A stretch of DNA of 53,810 bases from Rhizobiales bacterium TMED168. GTDB taxonomy: Bacteria; Pseudomonadota; Alphaproteobacteria; MED-G09. The notes beneath the pieces were generated by a model. The model ran no database searches. It worked only from the letters and a program-made list of their open reading frames with translations, and had not been told where the DNA came from. The first letter of the stretch is position 1. Each line of letters begins with the position of its first letter. Below are positions 17,272 through 25,755 of this stretch, piece by piece. The position numbers and the translations under genes were made by a program. The DNA is taken from assembly GCA_002170885.2 (NCBI GenBank), contig NHHR02000009.1:17821-71630 (forward strand), written 5' to 3'.

Positions 17272-17529
17272 TTATCTTTTTAGAACTTTAACAATTTCAT
17301 CAACTTTAGTGTCAAAATCATTCCCCGCAAGAGAGTCTTTAATACATTCTTTTATGTGTTTTTTAAGAATTTTTCCTTCAACAGTAATGATTGAATTTTT
17401 AACTGCTTTTATTTGATTAAGGATATCAATACAATAATCTCCTTTTTCAATCATTTTTTCAACACCTCGAACCTGACCCTCTATTCGTCTTATACTTGAC
17501 AATTGATCTTTATGACATGGATGACTCAT
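17272..17529 (-). CDS. CsoR-type metal-sensing transcriptional repressor
   Basis: An 85-residue all-helical repressor of the CsoR/RcnR/FrmR (DUF156) family. SSIRRIEGQVRGVEKMIEKG is the conserved DNA-contacting helix. C33 (DYCIDIL), H58 and C62 (KKHIKECI) match the C-H-C set that binds Cu(I) in CsoR, rather than the H-C-H-H set of RcnR. An N-terminal MSHPCH adds further possible ligands. It should release DNA when metal binds. It is the last gene of the operon, 2 nt after the MerT-like gene, and a CsoR-like operator lies at the operon promoter (18919-18937), so autoregulation is likely. Copper is the favoured inducer, but this is unproven. Confidence 0.9.
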   Translation of the reverse strand: MSHPCHKDQLSSIRRIEGQVRGVEKMIEKGDYCIDILNQIKAVKNSIITVEGKILKKHIKECIKDSLAGNDFDTKVDEIVKVLKR

Positions 17530-17531
17530 AG

Positions 17532-17897
17532 TTAAATAACCCCTGGAATGATGTAAGTAAAAATACTAGCAAATAAAAATATTATCACGGATATATAATA
17601 TATTAAACGAGATCTTTTACGTGTCCTCATGCATGCTCTTCCTAGGCTTGGATCAGTCGGACAAGGTAAATAGTACGTTTTATAATTTATATAACCACCG
17701 ACTAAAATTGAGAAAAAAGCAAATAATGTAATAAATACTTTGTATTTAGATAAAGTAATCAAAAATGGAAAAGTTACTATAAGACTTGCAAAACTAGCTC
17801 CGGCCCCTAAAACGATGAATAATGCAGGTAATGCACAACAAATCAGAGTTGATGAAGAAGCAAATAAAGATAGAAAGTTTATGGCTTTGTCGTTCAT
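17532..17897 (-). CDS. MerT-like inner-membrane metal transport protein
   Basis: A 121-residue protein resembling mercuric transporter MerT. Three membrane helices are seen. The vicinal Cys pair C20-C21 (STLICCALPALFIVLGAGA) is in the first helix as in MerT, and a second Cys pair, C79 and C89 (PCPTDPSLGRAC), is in the loop before the last helix. In MerT these four Cys pass Hg(II) from periplasmic MerP to the cytoplasm. There is no mercuric reductase gene nearby and the regulator is CsoR-like, so the cargo may be copper or another soft metal. It lies 4 nt after the MerP-like gene. Confidence 0.85.
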   Translation of the reverse strand: MNDKAINFLSLFASSSTLICCALPALFIVLGAGASFASLIVTFPFLITLSKYKVFITLFAFFSILVGGYINYKTYYLPCPTDPSLGRACMRTRKRSRLIYYISVIIFLFASIFTYIIPGVI

Positions 17898-17901
17898 TTG
17901 A

Positions 17902-18315
17902 TTATAATTTTATTATTTTAATGTCAGTAACATTTTGGCCATTTTCAACAATAAGTTTCTTTATTTCATCAAAACTTATTTTTTTTTCTAAATCATATGC
18001 AAGCAAAACTTTTCCCTTTGATAAATCCACATCAATTTTTTTTAAATTTATATCTTTTGAAAAAGACTTCTCAATTCCTCTTGCACAAAAATCACAAACC
18101 ATACCATTAACATTAACAATAGCAATTTGTACCTGCTTCAATTCATTAGCAAATGAATTAAAACGATCAGAGTGAATATTAAATTTTTCGCCTTTAACAA
18201 ATTCTTTATGAATATGCCCTTTGTGAGAATAGTGGTTTGAAGACCCATTATTATCAGCATATAAAGCTTTTGAAAAAATTAATAAACAAAATAAAAAAAT
18301 AAAACTTCTTTTCAT
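17902..18315 (-). CDS. Exported HMA-domain (MerP-like) metal-binding protein
   Basis: A 137-residue protein with a signal peptide (SFIFLFCLLIFSKALYA), a His-rich linker (His at 28, 31, 34 and 36) and a C-terminal heavy-metal-associated domain from about residue 62. The metal site is GMVCDFCARGIE (Cys74 and Cys77), and the rest follows the beta-alpha-beta-beta-alpha-beta pattern, including IDVDLSKGKVLL. It should bind a soft metal in the periplasm and hand it to the MerT-like protein encoded next. An AAGGAG ribosome site precedes the ATG. The His-rich stretch is not part of classical MerP. Confidence 0.88.
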   Translation of the reverse strand: MKRSFIFLFCLLIFSKALYADNNGSSNHYSHKGHIHKEFVKGEKFNIHSDRFNSFANELKQVQIAIVNVNGMVCDFCARGIEKSFSKDINLKKIDVDLSKGKVLLAYDLEKKISFDEIKKLIVENGQNVTDIKIIKL

Positions 18316-18324
18316 AATAGCTCC

Positions 18325-18927
18325 TTAAAATCTATACATCAAATGGGCATCCCATTCTGTCTTATTGTTAAAACCTAGTTCAAAAAGAAAATCACCTTTA
18401 AAAAATTTTAGTAATGGATAAGTTGACCAACTATTTGAAAATGAATTCTTCTTTGACTTAATCATTATCCAAGAATGTAGATCTCCATAATCTCCAAGAT
18501 ATGGAGTAAAACCTAATTGAATAAATTTATCGGTATAATTTTTATATCCATTTTCAGTCCTCTTTAAACTGAAACCTGAAAAGACTCTTCTAGTTTCCCA
18601 GTCACCATGAATACCATAAAAAATATTTTTTGTTCTTTCAGGGTTAATGCCAGACTGAAAATATAAATTTCTTTGTGAATTTTTTGTATTTTTCCTATTT
18701 AATAAATAAGTCAATTTTAGAAAAGAATAATTTTTATTGAAAAGTTTATCTTCGAGAAACTCTACACCTATTGAATATTTATAAGTTGGCGAGTAATGGT
18801 AATACATAGAATTTTTTATATTATCCGATAAAACCATAACTGTATGACCACCATTATAAGAAATTGGTCTTGCCTCAGCATTTGTTATGAAAAAAATAAT
18901 TATAAACATCTGTATAAATATACCCAT
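18325..18927 (-). CDS. Putative outer-membrane beta-barrel protein of the metal operon
   Basis: A protein of up to 200 residues that I do not recognise by name. It has a short signal peptide (MFIIIFFITNAEARP), then alternating strands rich in Tyr, Phe and Asn, and a C-terminal WDAHLMYRF ending in Phe, the usual outer-membrane barrel signature. About 180 mature residues would give an eight-stranded barrel. It is the first gene of the MerP/MerT/CsoR-like operon, so it may help metal enter or leave through the outer membrane. The ATG at 18927 lies inside the CsoR-like operator, and an in-frame ATG at 18909 is a plausible alternative start. Confidence 0.68.
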   Translation of the reverse strand: MGIFIQMFIIIFFITNAEARPISYNGGHTVMVLSDNIKNSMYYHYSPTYKYSIGVEFLEDKLFNKNYSFLKLTYLLNRKNTKNSQRNLYFQSGINPERTKNIFYGIHGDWETRRVFSGFSLKRTENGYKNYTDKFIQLGFTPYLGDYGDLHSWIMIKSKKNSFSNSWSTYPLLKFFKGDFLFELGFNNKTEWDAHLMYRF

Positions 18928-18937
18928 AGGGGGTATA
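18919..18937. promoter_or_regulatory. CsoR-type operator at the metal operon promoter
   Basis: Read on the minus strand the site is TATACCCCCTATGGGTATA, a near-perfect inverted repeat TATACCC/GGGTATA with a C-rich core. It closely follows the known DUF156/CsoR operator style (flanking TA, a C-run and a G-run). It abuts the -10 region and covers the expected transcription start, so bound repressor would block transcription. The cognate repressor is probably the CsoR-type protein encoded by the last gene of the operon. Confidence 0.72.
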
Positions 18938-18962
18938 GTATATTTTTAAAAAATATTGTCAA
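18935..18962 (-). promoter_or_regulatory. Predicted sigma70-type promoter of the metal operon
   Basis: On the minus strand TTGACA (18957-18962) is a perfect -35 box. After 16 nt comes TACTAT (18935-18940), a fair -10. The -10 overlaps the edge of the CsoR-like operator. The promoter lies just past the guaA stop codon, so the metal operon is a separate transcription unit. Confidence 0.55.
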
Positions 18963-18979
18963 TTATTTAGGAATAAAAA

Positions 18980-20539
18980 CTATTCCCACTCAATAGTTCC
19001 GGGTGGTTTTGAGGTAATATCATACACAACCCTATTAATACCTTTAACTTCATTAATGATTCTTGTACTTACATTTGCTAAAAATGACTGATCATAAGGG
19101 TAATAATCTGCTGTCATACCATCTAAAGAGGTAACAGCCCTTAAAGCACAAACATATTCATAAGTTCTTTCATCCCCCATAACTCCAACAGTTTGCACAG
19201 GTAGAAGAACAGCAAAAGCTTGCCAAATTTTATTATAGAGGCCAGCTTTCTTAATCTCATCGATATAGATTGTATCTGCCTTTCGAAGAATTTCTATTTT
19301 ATCATTTGTTATTTCACCAGGTATTCTAATTGCCAAACCAGGGCCGGGAAATGGATGTCTTTCAATAAAATGATCTGGAATACCCAACTCTCTTCCTAAA
19401 TCTCTTACTTCGTCCTTAAATAACTCCCTTAAAGGCTCAACTAAATCCATTTTCATTCTCTCAGGAAGGCCCCCAACATTGTGATGACTTTTGATTGTAA
19501 CAGATGGTCCTCCAATAAAAGAAACACTCTCAATTACATCAGGATATAATGTCCCTTGGGCAAGAAAGTCAGCGCCTCCAATTTTAGTAGCCTGCTGATC
19601 AAAAATATCTATAAATTTAGAACCTATAATCTTTCTTTTTTTCTCAGGATTACTAACACCATTTAGGTCCTCTAGAAAATCTCTCCTTGCATCGACATGA
19701 ATTAAAGGAATATTAAAATGATCTTTAAACATATTAATAACTTCCTCAGTTTCATTTTCTCGCATAAGACCTGTGTCAACATAAATACAGGTTAGTTGCT
19801 TACCTATTGCCTCGTGAATTAGAACAGCAGTAACAGAAGAATCTACACCTCCAGATAATCCACAAATTACAGTTCTTTTCCCAACTTGTTTTTTAATTCC
19901 TTCAATCGCAATTTCCTTAAAAGACTCTATTCTCCAATCACCTGAGCATTCGCATATCTGATGAGTAAAATTTTTCAACATTTTTGCGCCATTTGGAGTG
20001 TGAATAACTTCAGGATGGAATTGAACACCATAAATATTTTTTTTTTCATTTGATATAGCTGCAAAGGGAGCATTTTCGCTTTTAGCTATGACATTAAAAC
20101 CCTCAGGAATTTGAGTAACTTTATCTCCATGACTCATCCAAACCAGTTCATTTGTATTTTCTTTAAAATTATTAAAAAATTTTGATTTTCCTATAATATT
20201 AATATTTGCACGTCCAAACTCTCTTTTGGTTGAATGCTCAACCTTTCCACCTAATTGAGAGCAAAGTGTTTGTTGCCCATAACAAATTCCTAAAATAGGT
20301 ACACCAAAATTTATAACTTCATTTGAAACTTGAGGTGAGGAGCCATCAATTGTAGAAGCAGGTCCCCCTGATAAGATTATACCCTTAGGTTTAATTTTCT
20401 CGAGACCATCCTTCCATTTTGTATATGGAAAAATTTCAGAATAAACACCATTTTCTCTCACCCTACGAGCAATTAATTGAGTAACCTGGCTGCCAAAATC
20501 CAAAATTAATATCTTGTCATTTTCATGGACTTCATTCAT
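18980..20539 (-). CDS. guaA: GMP synthase (glutamine-hydrolysing)
   Basis: A 519-residue enzyme that converts XMP to GMP using glutamine and ATP. The N-terminal class-I glutamine amidotransferase has [18 protein letters not shown], the nucleophile C86 in GICYGQQTL, and His/Glu in GVQFHPEV. The ATP pyrophosphatase domain has the P-loop [10 protein letters not shown] at about residue 228. The C-terminal dimerisation domain ends with the conserved [10 protein letters not shown]. Full length and complete. Its ATG overlaps the upstream TPR gene by 8 nt, placing it third in guaB-TPR-guaA. Confidence 0.98.
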   Translation of the reverse strand: MNEVHENDKILILDFGSQVTQLIARRVRENGVYSEIFPYTKWKDGLEKIKPKGIILSGGPASTIDGSSPQVSNEVINFGVPILGICYGQQTLCSQLGGKVEHSTKREFGRANINIIGKSKFFNNFKENTNELVWMSHGDKVTQIPEGFNVIAKSENAPFAAISNEKKNIYGVQFHPEVIHTPNGAKMLKNFTHQICECSGDWRIESFKEIAIEGIKKQVGKRTVICGLSGGVDSSVTAVLIHEAIGKQLTCIYVDTGLMRENETEEVINMFKDHFNIPLIHVDARRDFLEDLNGVSNPEKKRKIIGSKFIDIFDQQATKIGGADFLAQGTLYPDVIESVSFIGGPSVTIKSHHNVGGLPERMKMDLVEPLRELFKDEVRDLGRELGIPDHFIERHPFPGPGLAIRIPGEITNDKIEILRKADTIYIDEIKKAGLYNKIWQAFAVLLPVQTVGVMGDERTYEYVCALRAVTSLDGMTADYYPYDQSFLANVSTRIINEVKGINRVVYDITSKPPGTIEWE

Positions 20540-21005
20540 CTAAGTTCTCGTTTTTAGAAATACTATTTTGATAAGCCTTTTGTTCTTTTTGACTTAAAGA
20601 TGATTGTAGCATTTTCAATTCATTACAACCAGAACAAGAGTTTTTTAAAATTGCTAGTTTCTCTTTAGCATCATCAAGATTATTCAAGGATATATTATTT
20701 TCTGCACTCCAATATAGTCCCTCTTTTAAAAAAGGATTTATTTCGAGTGATTTTTTAAAATAGCTTTCTGCTTCATTATATCTTTTATTTTTCCGAAGAA
20801 TATTTCCAGCTACTGCCCAAGCATAGGAGTTTGCTGGGTCTGCAACTAGCGCTTGTCTAGATAGTAAAATAGATAGCTCTGTATCAGTATCAAAAATAAT
20901 TAAAGCCTTATCTGAAATATTATTTGAGGTTTGATTAAGAGAAATCTGTCCTGACAAAATTATTACAAAAAAAGTTATAAGGAAAAAAATTTTTGTTTTG
21001 TACAA
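20532..21005 (-). CDS. Small exported TPR protein between guaB and guaA
   Basis: A 157-residue protein with an N-terminal hydrophobic segment ([19 protein letters not shown]), probably a signal peptide or anchor, then about two tetratricopeptide repeats. [34 protein letters not shown] is a clear TPR, followed by a second helix pair from [12 protein letters not shown] CxxC-like ...CSGCNEL segment near residue 125 is unusual and could form a disulphide or bind metal. No enzyme function is visible. It starts 2 nt after the guaB stop and overlaps guaA by 8 nt, so it is co-translated with purine enzymes, though its location outside the cytoplasm makes a direct role there doubtful. Confidence 0.75.
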   Translation of the reverse strand: MYKTKIFFLITFFVIILSGQISLNQTSNNISDKALIIFDTDTELSILLSRQALVADPANSYAWAVAGNILRKNKRYNEAESYFKKSLEINPFLKEGLYWSAENNISLNNLDDAKEKLAILKNSCSGCNELKMLQSSLSQKEQKAYQNSISKNENLDE

Positions 21006-21007
21006 AC

Positions 21008-22471
21008 TTAACCTCTGACGGGATAATTGGGTGCTTCACGCGTCACCAAGACATCGTGAGTATGGCTTTCAGTGAGTGAGGCAGGAGAAATTCTAATAAA
21101 TTTAGTTTTAGTCTGAAAATTTTTAATGGTCTTATTTCCTGTATACCCCATTGAGGCTCTCAAACCACCAACCATTTGATAAATAATATCTTGAACTGAT
21201 CCTGTATAAGGAACTTGACCTTCTACACCTTCAGGAACTAATTTTTCGTTACTGCCCAAGTCAGATTGAAAATATCTATCCGCGGATCCTTCAGCCATAG
21301 CTGCAACGGAACCCATGCCCCTGTATGATTTAAACCTTCTGCCTTGATGTAAAAATATTTCTCCCGGAGCTTCAACTGTACCAGCAAATAAAGAACCAAT
21401 CATTGCTACATCTGCTCCAGCAGCTAGTGCTTTTGCAAAATCACCTGAAAACTTTATACCTCCATCCGCTATGACTGGTATTCCAGTTTTATGAGCTTCA
21501 GATGCACAATCAATTATTGCTGAGAGTTGAGGAACCCCAACGCCAGCAACAATTCTAGTTGTACATATAGATCCTGGTCCAATACCAACCTTTATACAAT
21601 CTGCACCAGCATCAATTAGAGACTTGGTTGCTTCTTTCGTAGCAACATTTCCAGCTATTAATTGGACTGATTTTGATAACTTTTTTATCCTTCTTACAAT
21701 TTTTGAAACTTGTGAGGAATGGCCATGCGCAGTATCAACGATAATTAAATCAACACCAGCATCGATTAAACCTCTAGCTCTATCAAAACCTTGATCACCA
21801 ACAGATGTAGCTGCAGCAACCCTTAATCTTCCCTGATCATCTTTACACGCTGTAGGATGTAATTGAGATTTTTCTATATCTTTAACGGTAATTAAACCAA
21901 TACACCTATATTTTTTATCAACTACTATTAACTTTTCTATACGGTGTTTATGAAGCTCTTCTTTTGCTCTTGATTGACTAACCCCTTCACTAACAGTGAT
22001 TAAATTATCTTTTGTCATAAGTTCAGATACTTTTTGATCTTTATTGGAAGCAAACCGAACATCACGATTTGTAATAATCCCTTGAAGTTTCTTAGTTTTT
22101 AAATCTGTGACAGGAATACCTGATATATTATGAATTTCCATAAGATTTAATGCTTCTTTTAGAGTCTGATCTGGGCTAATTGTAACTGGATTTATAACCA
22201 TTCCTGATTCAAATTTCTTTACTTTTTTAACTTCAGCAATTTGTTGATCTACGGATAAATTTCTATGAATAACTCCCAAACCTCCTGCCTGAGCTAAAGC
22301 TATAGCCATTTTAGACTCAGTAACTGTATCCATAGCAGCTGAAATAAGAGGAATAGATAAACTTATTTTTTTTGTAATTTTGGTTTTAATATTTGCCTCA
22401 GAAGGCAGGACAGAAGACTCTCCTGGTTCAAGTAAAACATCATCAAAAGTTATACCTTCACGAATCTTCAT
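21008..22471 (-). CDS. guaB: IMP dehydrogenase
   Basis: A 487-residue enzyme that oxidises IMP to XMP with NAD+, the committed step to guanine nucleotides. The N-terminal barrel segment [20 protein letters not shown] is typical. Two CBS domains lie between about residues 90 and 205 (TITNRD-like [10 protein letters not shown] in the first). The catalytic Cys303 is in [20 protein letters not shown], and the flap region includes [10 protein letters not shown]. Complete. AGGAGTTGAT is a strong ribosome site. It is the first gene of guaB-TPR-guaA, with a predicted promoter at 22506-22533. Confidence 0.98.
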   Translation of the reverse strand: MKIREGITFDDVLLEPGESSVLPSEANIKTKITKKISLSIPLISAAMDTVTESKMAIALAQAGGLGVIHRNLSVDQQIAEVKKVKKFESGMVINPVTISPDQTLKEALNLMEIHNISGIPVTDLKTKKLQGIITNRDVRFASNKDQKVSELMTKDNLITVSEGVSQSRAKEELHKHRIEKLIVVDKKYRCIGLITVKDIEKSQLHPTACKDDQGRLRVAAATSVGDQGFDRARGLIDAGVDLIIVDTAHGHSSQVSKIVRRIKKLSKSVQLIAGNVATKEATKSLIDAGADCIKVGIGPGSICTTRIVAGVGVPQLSAIIDCASEAHKTGIPVIADGGIKFSGDFAKALAAGADVAMIGSLFAGTVEAPGEIFLHQGRRFKSYRGMGSVAAMAEGSADRYFQSDLGSNEKLVPEGVEGQVPYTGSVQDIIYQMVGGLRASMGYTGNKTIKNFQTKTKFIRISPASLTESHTHDVLVTREAPNYPVRG

Positions 22472-22505
22472 ATCAACTCCTAAAAAAAGGTTGTGTTGAC
22501 GACTG

Positions 22506-22533
22506 CTTATAACCTATCTTGAAATAAGTTCAA
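22506..22533 (-). promoter_or_regulatory. Predicted promoter of guaB-TPR-guaA
   Basis: On the minus strand TTGAAC (22528-22533) and TATAAG (22506-22511) are separated by 16 nt. The start of transcription would be about 30 nt before the guaB ATG, with room for the AGGAG site. The rlmE stop lies just upstream, so some read-through from rlmE is also possible. Confidence 0.5.
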
Positions 22534-22554
22534 ATAAATTTTAATAATTTTAAA

Positions 22555-23220
22555 TTAACCCTTAAAGTCTTTTGCTATTAGATAAGTTTCAGGAGAAGCT
22601 TTCCTGCTTGCGTCAGGCTTAAAATGTTTAATTGATTTAAAATTATTTTTTAAACTTAATAAAAGTTCTCCGTGAGTACCTCCCTGAAAAACTTTTGCAC
22701 AAAAAATTCCTCCGGGCTTTAAAAACTCAGTGGCATATATTGCCGCTAACTCAGCAAGTGCTTGAGTTCTTATATGATCTGTTTGTTTGTGACCAGTTGT
22801 TGAAGCTGCCATATCAGATAAAACAATATTAAATTTTTCACTGTTTAATTTTCTAATTAGATTTGAAGAATTTTCGTCTGACAAATCGGCTTTTAAAATC
22901 AATGCATTCTTTATATCAGTCATATCCAAAATATCTACCGCTACGATTAATCCGCCTGACTTTTCAAGGGCAACTTCGGTCCAACTTCCAGGAGCAGCAC
23001 CTAAATCAAGAACTGAATCACCCTTTTTAAAAATATTAAACTTCTCATCAATTTGAATAATTTTATAAGCCGCTCTTGACCTTTTACCTTCAGATTGAGC
23101 CAGCCTTACATAAGGATCATTTATTTGTCTCTGAAGCCACCTAGTAGACGAATTTTTTCTTCTTCTAGCGGTTTTAACAACTTCCTTTGTGGTCCTAAAA
23201 ATTTTTTCTTTTTTAGTCAT
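22555..23220 (-). CDS. rlmE: 23S rRNA (uridine-2'-O)-methyltransferase RlmE
   Basis: A 221-residue SAM-dependent methyltransferase (FtsJ/RrmJ) that modifies a uridine of the 23S rRNA A-loop in the assembling 50S subunit. The SAM motif is VLDLGAAPGSWTEVALEK. The catalytic K-D-K positions fall in SRAAYKIIQI, IVLSDMAAS and FCAKVFQGG. The basic N-terminus (VVKTARRRKNSSTRW) probably contacts RNA. Length matches the family. It lies upstream of guaB on the same strand and divergent from the FkbM gene. Confidence 0.95.
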   Translation of the reverse strand: MTKKEKIFRTTKEVVKTARRRKNSSTRWLQRQINDPYVRLAQSEGKRSRAAYKIIQIDEKFNIFKKGDSVLDLGAAPGSWTEVALEKSGGLIVAVDILDMTDIKNALILKADLSDENSSNLIRKLNSEKFNIVLSDMAASTTGHKQTDHIRTQALAELAAIYATEFLKPGGIFCAKVFQGGTHGELLLSLKNNFKSIKHFKPDASRKASPETYLIAKDFKG

Positions 23221-23290
23221 ATTCTTATCTTATATGTTATTATTATTCAGGAATAATAAATAAACCCAAAAAAACAATATAATTAGAAAA

Positions 23291-24115
23291 ATGATACCTG
23301 TCGATAACTCTTCAAATTTTGGATATTATAAGCCAAATATTATTGTAAAAATTATCATTACTATAACTAGAAGTATTGGAAAAAATTGGTTTTCTAAAAG
23401 GATTATTTTCTTTTTAAGAAAAATTGCCATTATATTGTCAGAAGATTGTATAGATACAGAATTATTTAATTCAAAGTTAAGACTATACACTAAAGGTAAT
23501 GTAAGCGAAAAAAGAGCACTTTTTTCCCCTCAAATTTTTGAAAAAGATGAGAGAGATTTTATTGCAAATATGTCTAAAGATAATTCAATATTTATAGATA
23601 TAGGATCAAATATAGGACTTTATTCTTTTTCAGTTGGTAATATTTATAAAACTTTCAAAAATACTAAAATTTTCTCAATTGAGCCTAATCCATTTCTTTT
23701 TGAAAGATTAAAATATAATGTATCTCAAAATATGGATGTGCCTATTTTTCCCAGAGAAATTGCCATTATGGATAAATCCGGAAAATTTAAACTCGATACT
23801 CCCAATGAAAATTTGGGTCAAGGTAAAATATCTGATACAGGCAAACATTCAGTAATCGCAAAAAGTCTAATTGACTTTATTAACGATGAAAAGATTAAAA
23901 ATATTTCAGCAATAAAAATTGATGTAGAGGGAAATGAAGAAAATGTTATTATTCCATTTATTGATAAGGTTGAAAAAAATTTATTGCCATCAATTATTAT
24001 TATCGAAAATAATTATAACTCATGGAAAATTGATTTAATTAATAAATTGAGTGAAAAAGGATATTTAATAAAAAATAAAACAAGGATGAATTATATTTTA
24101 GAGTTAACTATATAA
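23291..24115 (+). CDS. FkbM family SAM-dependent methyltransferase
   Basis: A 274-residue protein with the FkbM methyltransferase domain from about residue 95. SIFIDIGSNIGLYSFSVG is the SAM-binding motif I, KIFSIEPNPFLFERLKYNV is the acidic motif II, and AIKIDVEGNEENVI is the conserved late motif. FkbM proteins O-methylate sugars, lipids or other small molecules. The first 70 residues include a hydrophobic stretch (IIVKIIITITRSIG, RIIFFLRKIAIIL) that may associate with the membrane. No glycan genes are adjacent, so the target is unknown. No clear ribosome site precedes the ATG. Confidence 0.85.
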   Translation: MIPVDNSSNFGYYKPNIIVKIIITITRSIGKNWFSKRIIFFLRKIAIILSEDCIDTELFNSKLRLYTKGNVSEKRALFSPQIFEKDERDFIANMSKDNSIFIDIGSNIGLYSFSVGNIYKTFKNTKIFSIEPNPFLFERLKYNVSQNMDVPIFPREIAIMDKSGKFKLDTPNENLGQGKISDTGKHSVIAKSLIDFINDEKIKNISAIKIDVEGNEENVIIPFIDKVEKNLLPSIIIIENNYNSWKIDLINKLSEKGYLIKNKTRMNYILELTI

Positions 24116-24154
24116 TTAATTATCCTTTAAACTAAATTATAATTGGAGAATAGC

Positions 24155-25000
24155 TTGACTAAATATAAATCTATCATTGTTGATTATCCTATTGATCAAA
24201 TATCTAGGGTTACACTCAATAGACCTGATAAAAGAAACTCCCTTAGTGCAAATCTCAGAACAGAGTTATTTGAGGTTCTCGAGAAAAATGATCAAGACGA
24301 AAATATAAATGCAACCATTATAAGAGGTTCTGGCAAAGCTTTTAGTGCGGGTTACGATCTAACGGGAGATTTAGATGAAAAGGATCCATATTATACAGCT
24401 GGAGGTTTAGGGTATTGGCCAAGACATGTGGTTGAAGGATGTTTTAAAATTTGGGATTTAGCAAAACCAGTTATTGCCCAAATTCACGGATACTGTCTTG
24501 CTGGCGGTACTGAGTTAGCTCAATCTTGTGATCTAGTATATGTGGCGGATGATGCAATAATTGGATATCCAGTTGTAAGAAATATCTCACCGCCAGATAA
24601 TCAGTTTTATCCCTGGGTTGTTGGAATGAGAAAATCAATGGAATTAATGTTAACTGGTAATTCAATGAGTGGAATAGAGGCAGTTAGTTGTGGTTTTGCC
24701 AATCAATCCTTTTCCAAAAAAAATTTAGATGAAGAGGTTTTAAAAATTGCTAAAAATGTTGCTGGTGTTCCTAGAGATGTTCAACAATTTAATAAAAGAG
24801 CAATCCATAGGCAAATGGAAATAATGGGAATAAGATCCGGAATAAGAGCAGGCACAGAAATGCAACAATTATCTATGCATACTAAATCAGCAAGAGATTT
24901 CTTTAAAAAAGTAAAGGAAAAGGGACTAACTAGAGCTTTATCTGATAGAGATTCAAAATATGGTGATTATAGAGAAGAGGATAAAAATAAAAAAAACTGA
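24155..25000 (+). CDS. Enoyl-CoA hydratase/isomerase (crotonase) family protein
   Basis: A crotonase-fold protein of about 281 residues. VTLNRPDKRNSLS and IIRGSGKAFSAGYDL are the substrate-binding and oxyanion-hole regions. IHGYCLAGGTELAQSCDLVY retains the first catalytic Glu, and the next segment IIGYPVVRNISPPDN has no obvious second Glu, so the exact reaction is unclear. I start at TTG 24155 because GGAG lies 6 nt upstream. The longer frame from TTG 24143 has no ribosome site and would include that motif. It is followed by the HTH/coiled-coil gene after 12 nt and is likely co-transcribed. Confidence 0.87.
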   Translation: MTKYKSIIVDYPIDQISRVTLNRPDKRNSLSANLRTELFEVLEKNDQDENINATIIRGSGKAFSAGYDLTGDLDEKDPYYTAGGLGYWPRHVVEGCFKIWDLAKPVIAQIHGYCLAGGTELAQSCDLVYVADDAIIGYPVVRNISPPDNQFYPWVVGMRKSMELMLTGNSMSGIEAVSCGFANQSFSKKNLDEEVLKIAKNVAGVPRDVQQFNKRAIHRQMEIMGIRSGIRAGTEMQQLSMHTKSARDFFKKVKEKGLTRALSDRDSKYGDYREEDKNKKN

Positions 25001-25012
25001 TGAGTAAATTTA

Positions 25013-25465
25013 ATGAATGAAAAAGAACGAGTTTTAACTTTAGCTTCAGCAGCAAGAATGACAGGAGTAGAGCAAAACATTCTTAAATCTTTAATTGATG
25101 AAGGTAAACTTGAAGCAGTAAAAACAGAGGGTGGTAATTTACTAATTAGTGAGAGCTCATTAAAACTTATTATAGAGGAAACTCAAATTATTGAATTAAA
25201 CAATAATGAAAATAATTTATCTGAGGATGTAAAAAAATTACTCTCACAAGCAGCTTTTTTTATTGAAAGACAAGAATCAGAATTAAAAATATATAAAGAT
25301 AGAGAGAAAAAACAAATCTCACTTCTGGAAGGTGCTGAAAGTCATATAAATAAATTTTTAGATCAAATGAATCAACTTCAAAAACAAAATATATCTCTTT
25401 CAAACGAAAATAGGGATCTTCTAAAAACACTGATGGAATTAAAATTAAAAAACGAGGGAAAATAA
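25013..25465 (+). CDS. Excisionase/MerR-like HTH protein with coiled coil
   Basis: A 150-residue protein. Residues 7-50 (LTLASAARMTGVEQNILKSLIDEGKLEAVKTEGG) fit the winged HTH of excisionase/MerR-type DNA-binding domains. From about residue 90 to the end the sequence is a long coiled coil with heptad-like Leu, Ile and Lys/Glu (ERQESELKIYKDREKKQ, MNQLQKQNISLSNENRDLL). There is no ligand-binding domain, so it may be a dimeric DNA-binding or nucleoid-type protein. It ends by overlapping the ABM gene by one base (TAATG). Confidence 0.65.
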   Translation: MNEKERVLTLASAARMTGVEQNILKSLIDEGKLEAVKTEGGNLLISESSLKLIIEETQIIELNNNENNLSEDVKKLLSQAAFFIERQESELKIYKDREKKQISLLEGAESHINKFLDQMNQLQKQNISLSNENRDLLKTLMELKLKNEGK

Positions 25466-25755
25466 TGATATGCATACTAGCCACACTTAAGGTCAAAAAA
25501 GAAAAGGAAGCACTATTTGAAAAAACTTTTATTGAGTTATCAAAAAATGTAAGAGAAATAGAAAAAGGAAATATATTTTATCAGATATCAAAAGATAGAG
25601 AAGTTGCTAATACCTATATTGTTATGGAACATTACATTGATCAAGAAAGTGTTGATATACATGGGAAAAGTGATCATTTTCGAGATGCTAGTAAAAAATT
25701 AGGTGAATACCTAGATGGCGCACCTGTTATTAAAAGATTGGATTCTATCCTCTAA
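25465..25755 (+). CDS. ABM-domain protein, putative quinol monooxygenase
   Basis: A 96-residue dimeric ferredoxin-like-fold protein of the antibiotic biosynthesis monooxygenase group (YgiN-like). The pattern ILATLKVKKEKEALFEKTFIELSKNVREIEKGNIFYQISKD gives the first strand and helix, and YIVMEHYIDQESVDIHGKSDHF the second half with the conserved His. Such proteins act on quinols or other small aromatic substrates without a cofactor, or are heme-related. It is translationally coupled to the HTH/coiled-coil gene and ends convergently with the TPR gene, overlapping by 4 nt. Confidence 0.82.
   Translation: MICILATLKVKKEKEALFEKTFIELSKNVREIEKGNIFYQISKDREVANTYIVMEHYIDQESVDIHGKSDHFRDASKKLGEYLDGAPVIKRLDSIL

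Noticed and set aside
17272..18315. Classical mercury-resistance (mer) operon
   Set aside because: There is no MerR regulator and no MerA reductase; the regulator is CsoR-type.
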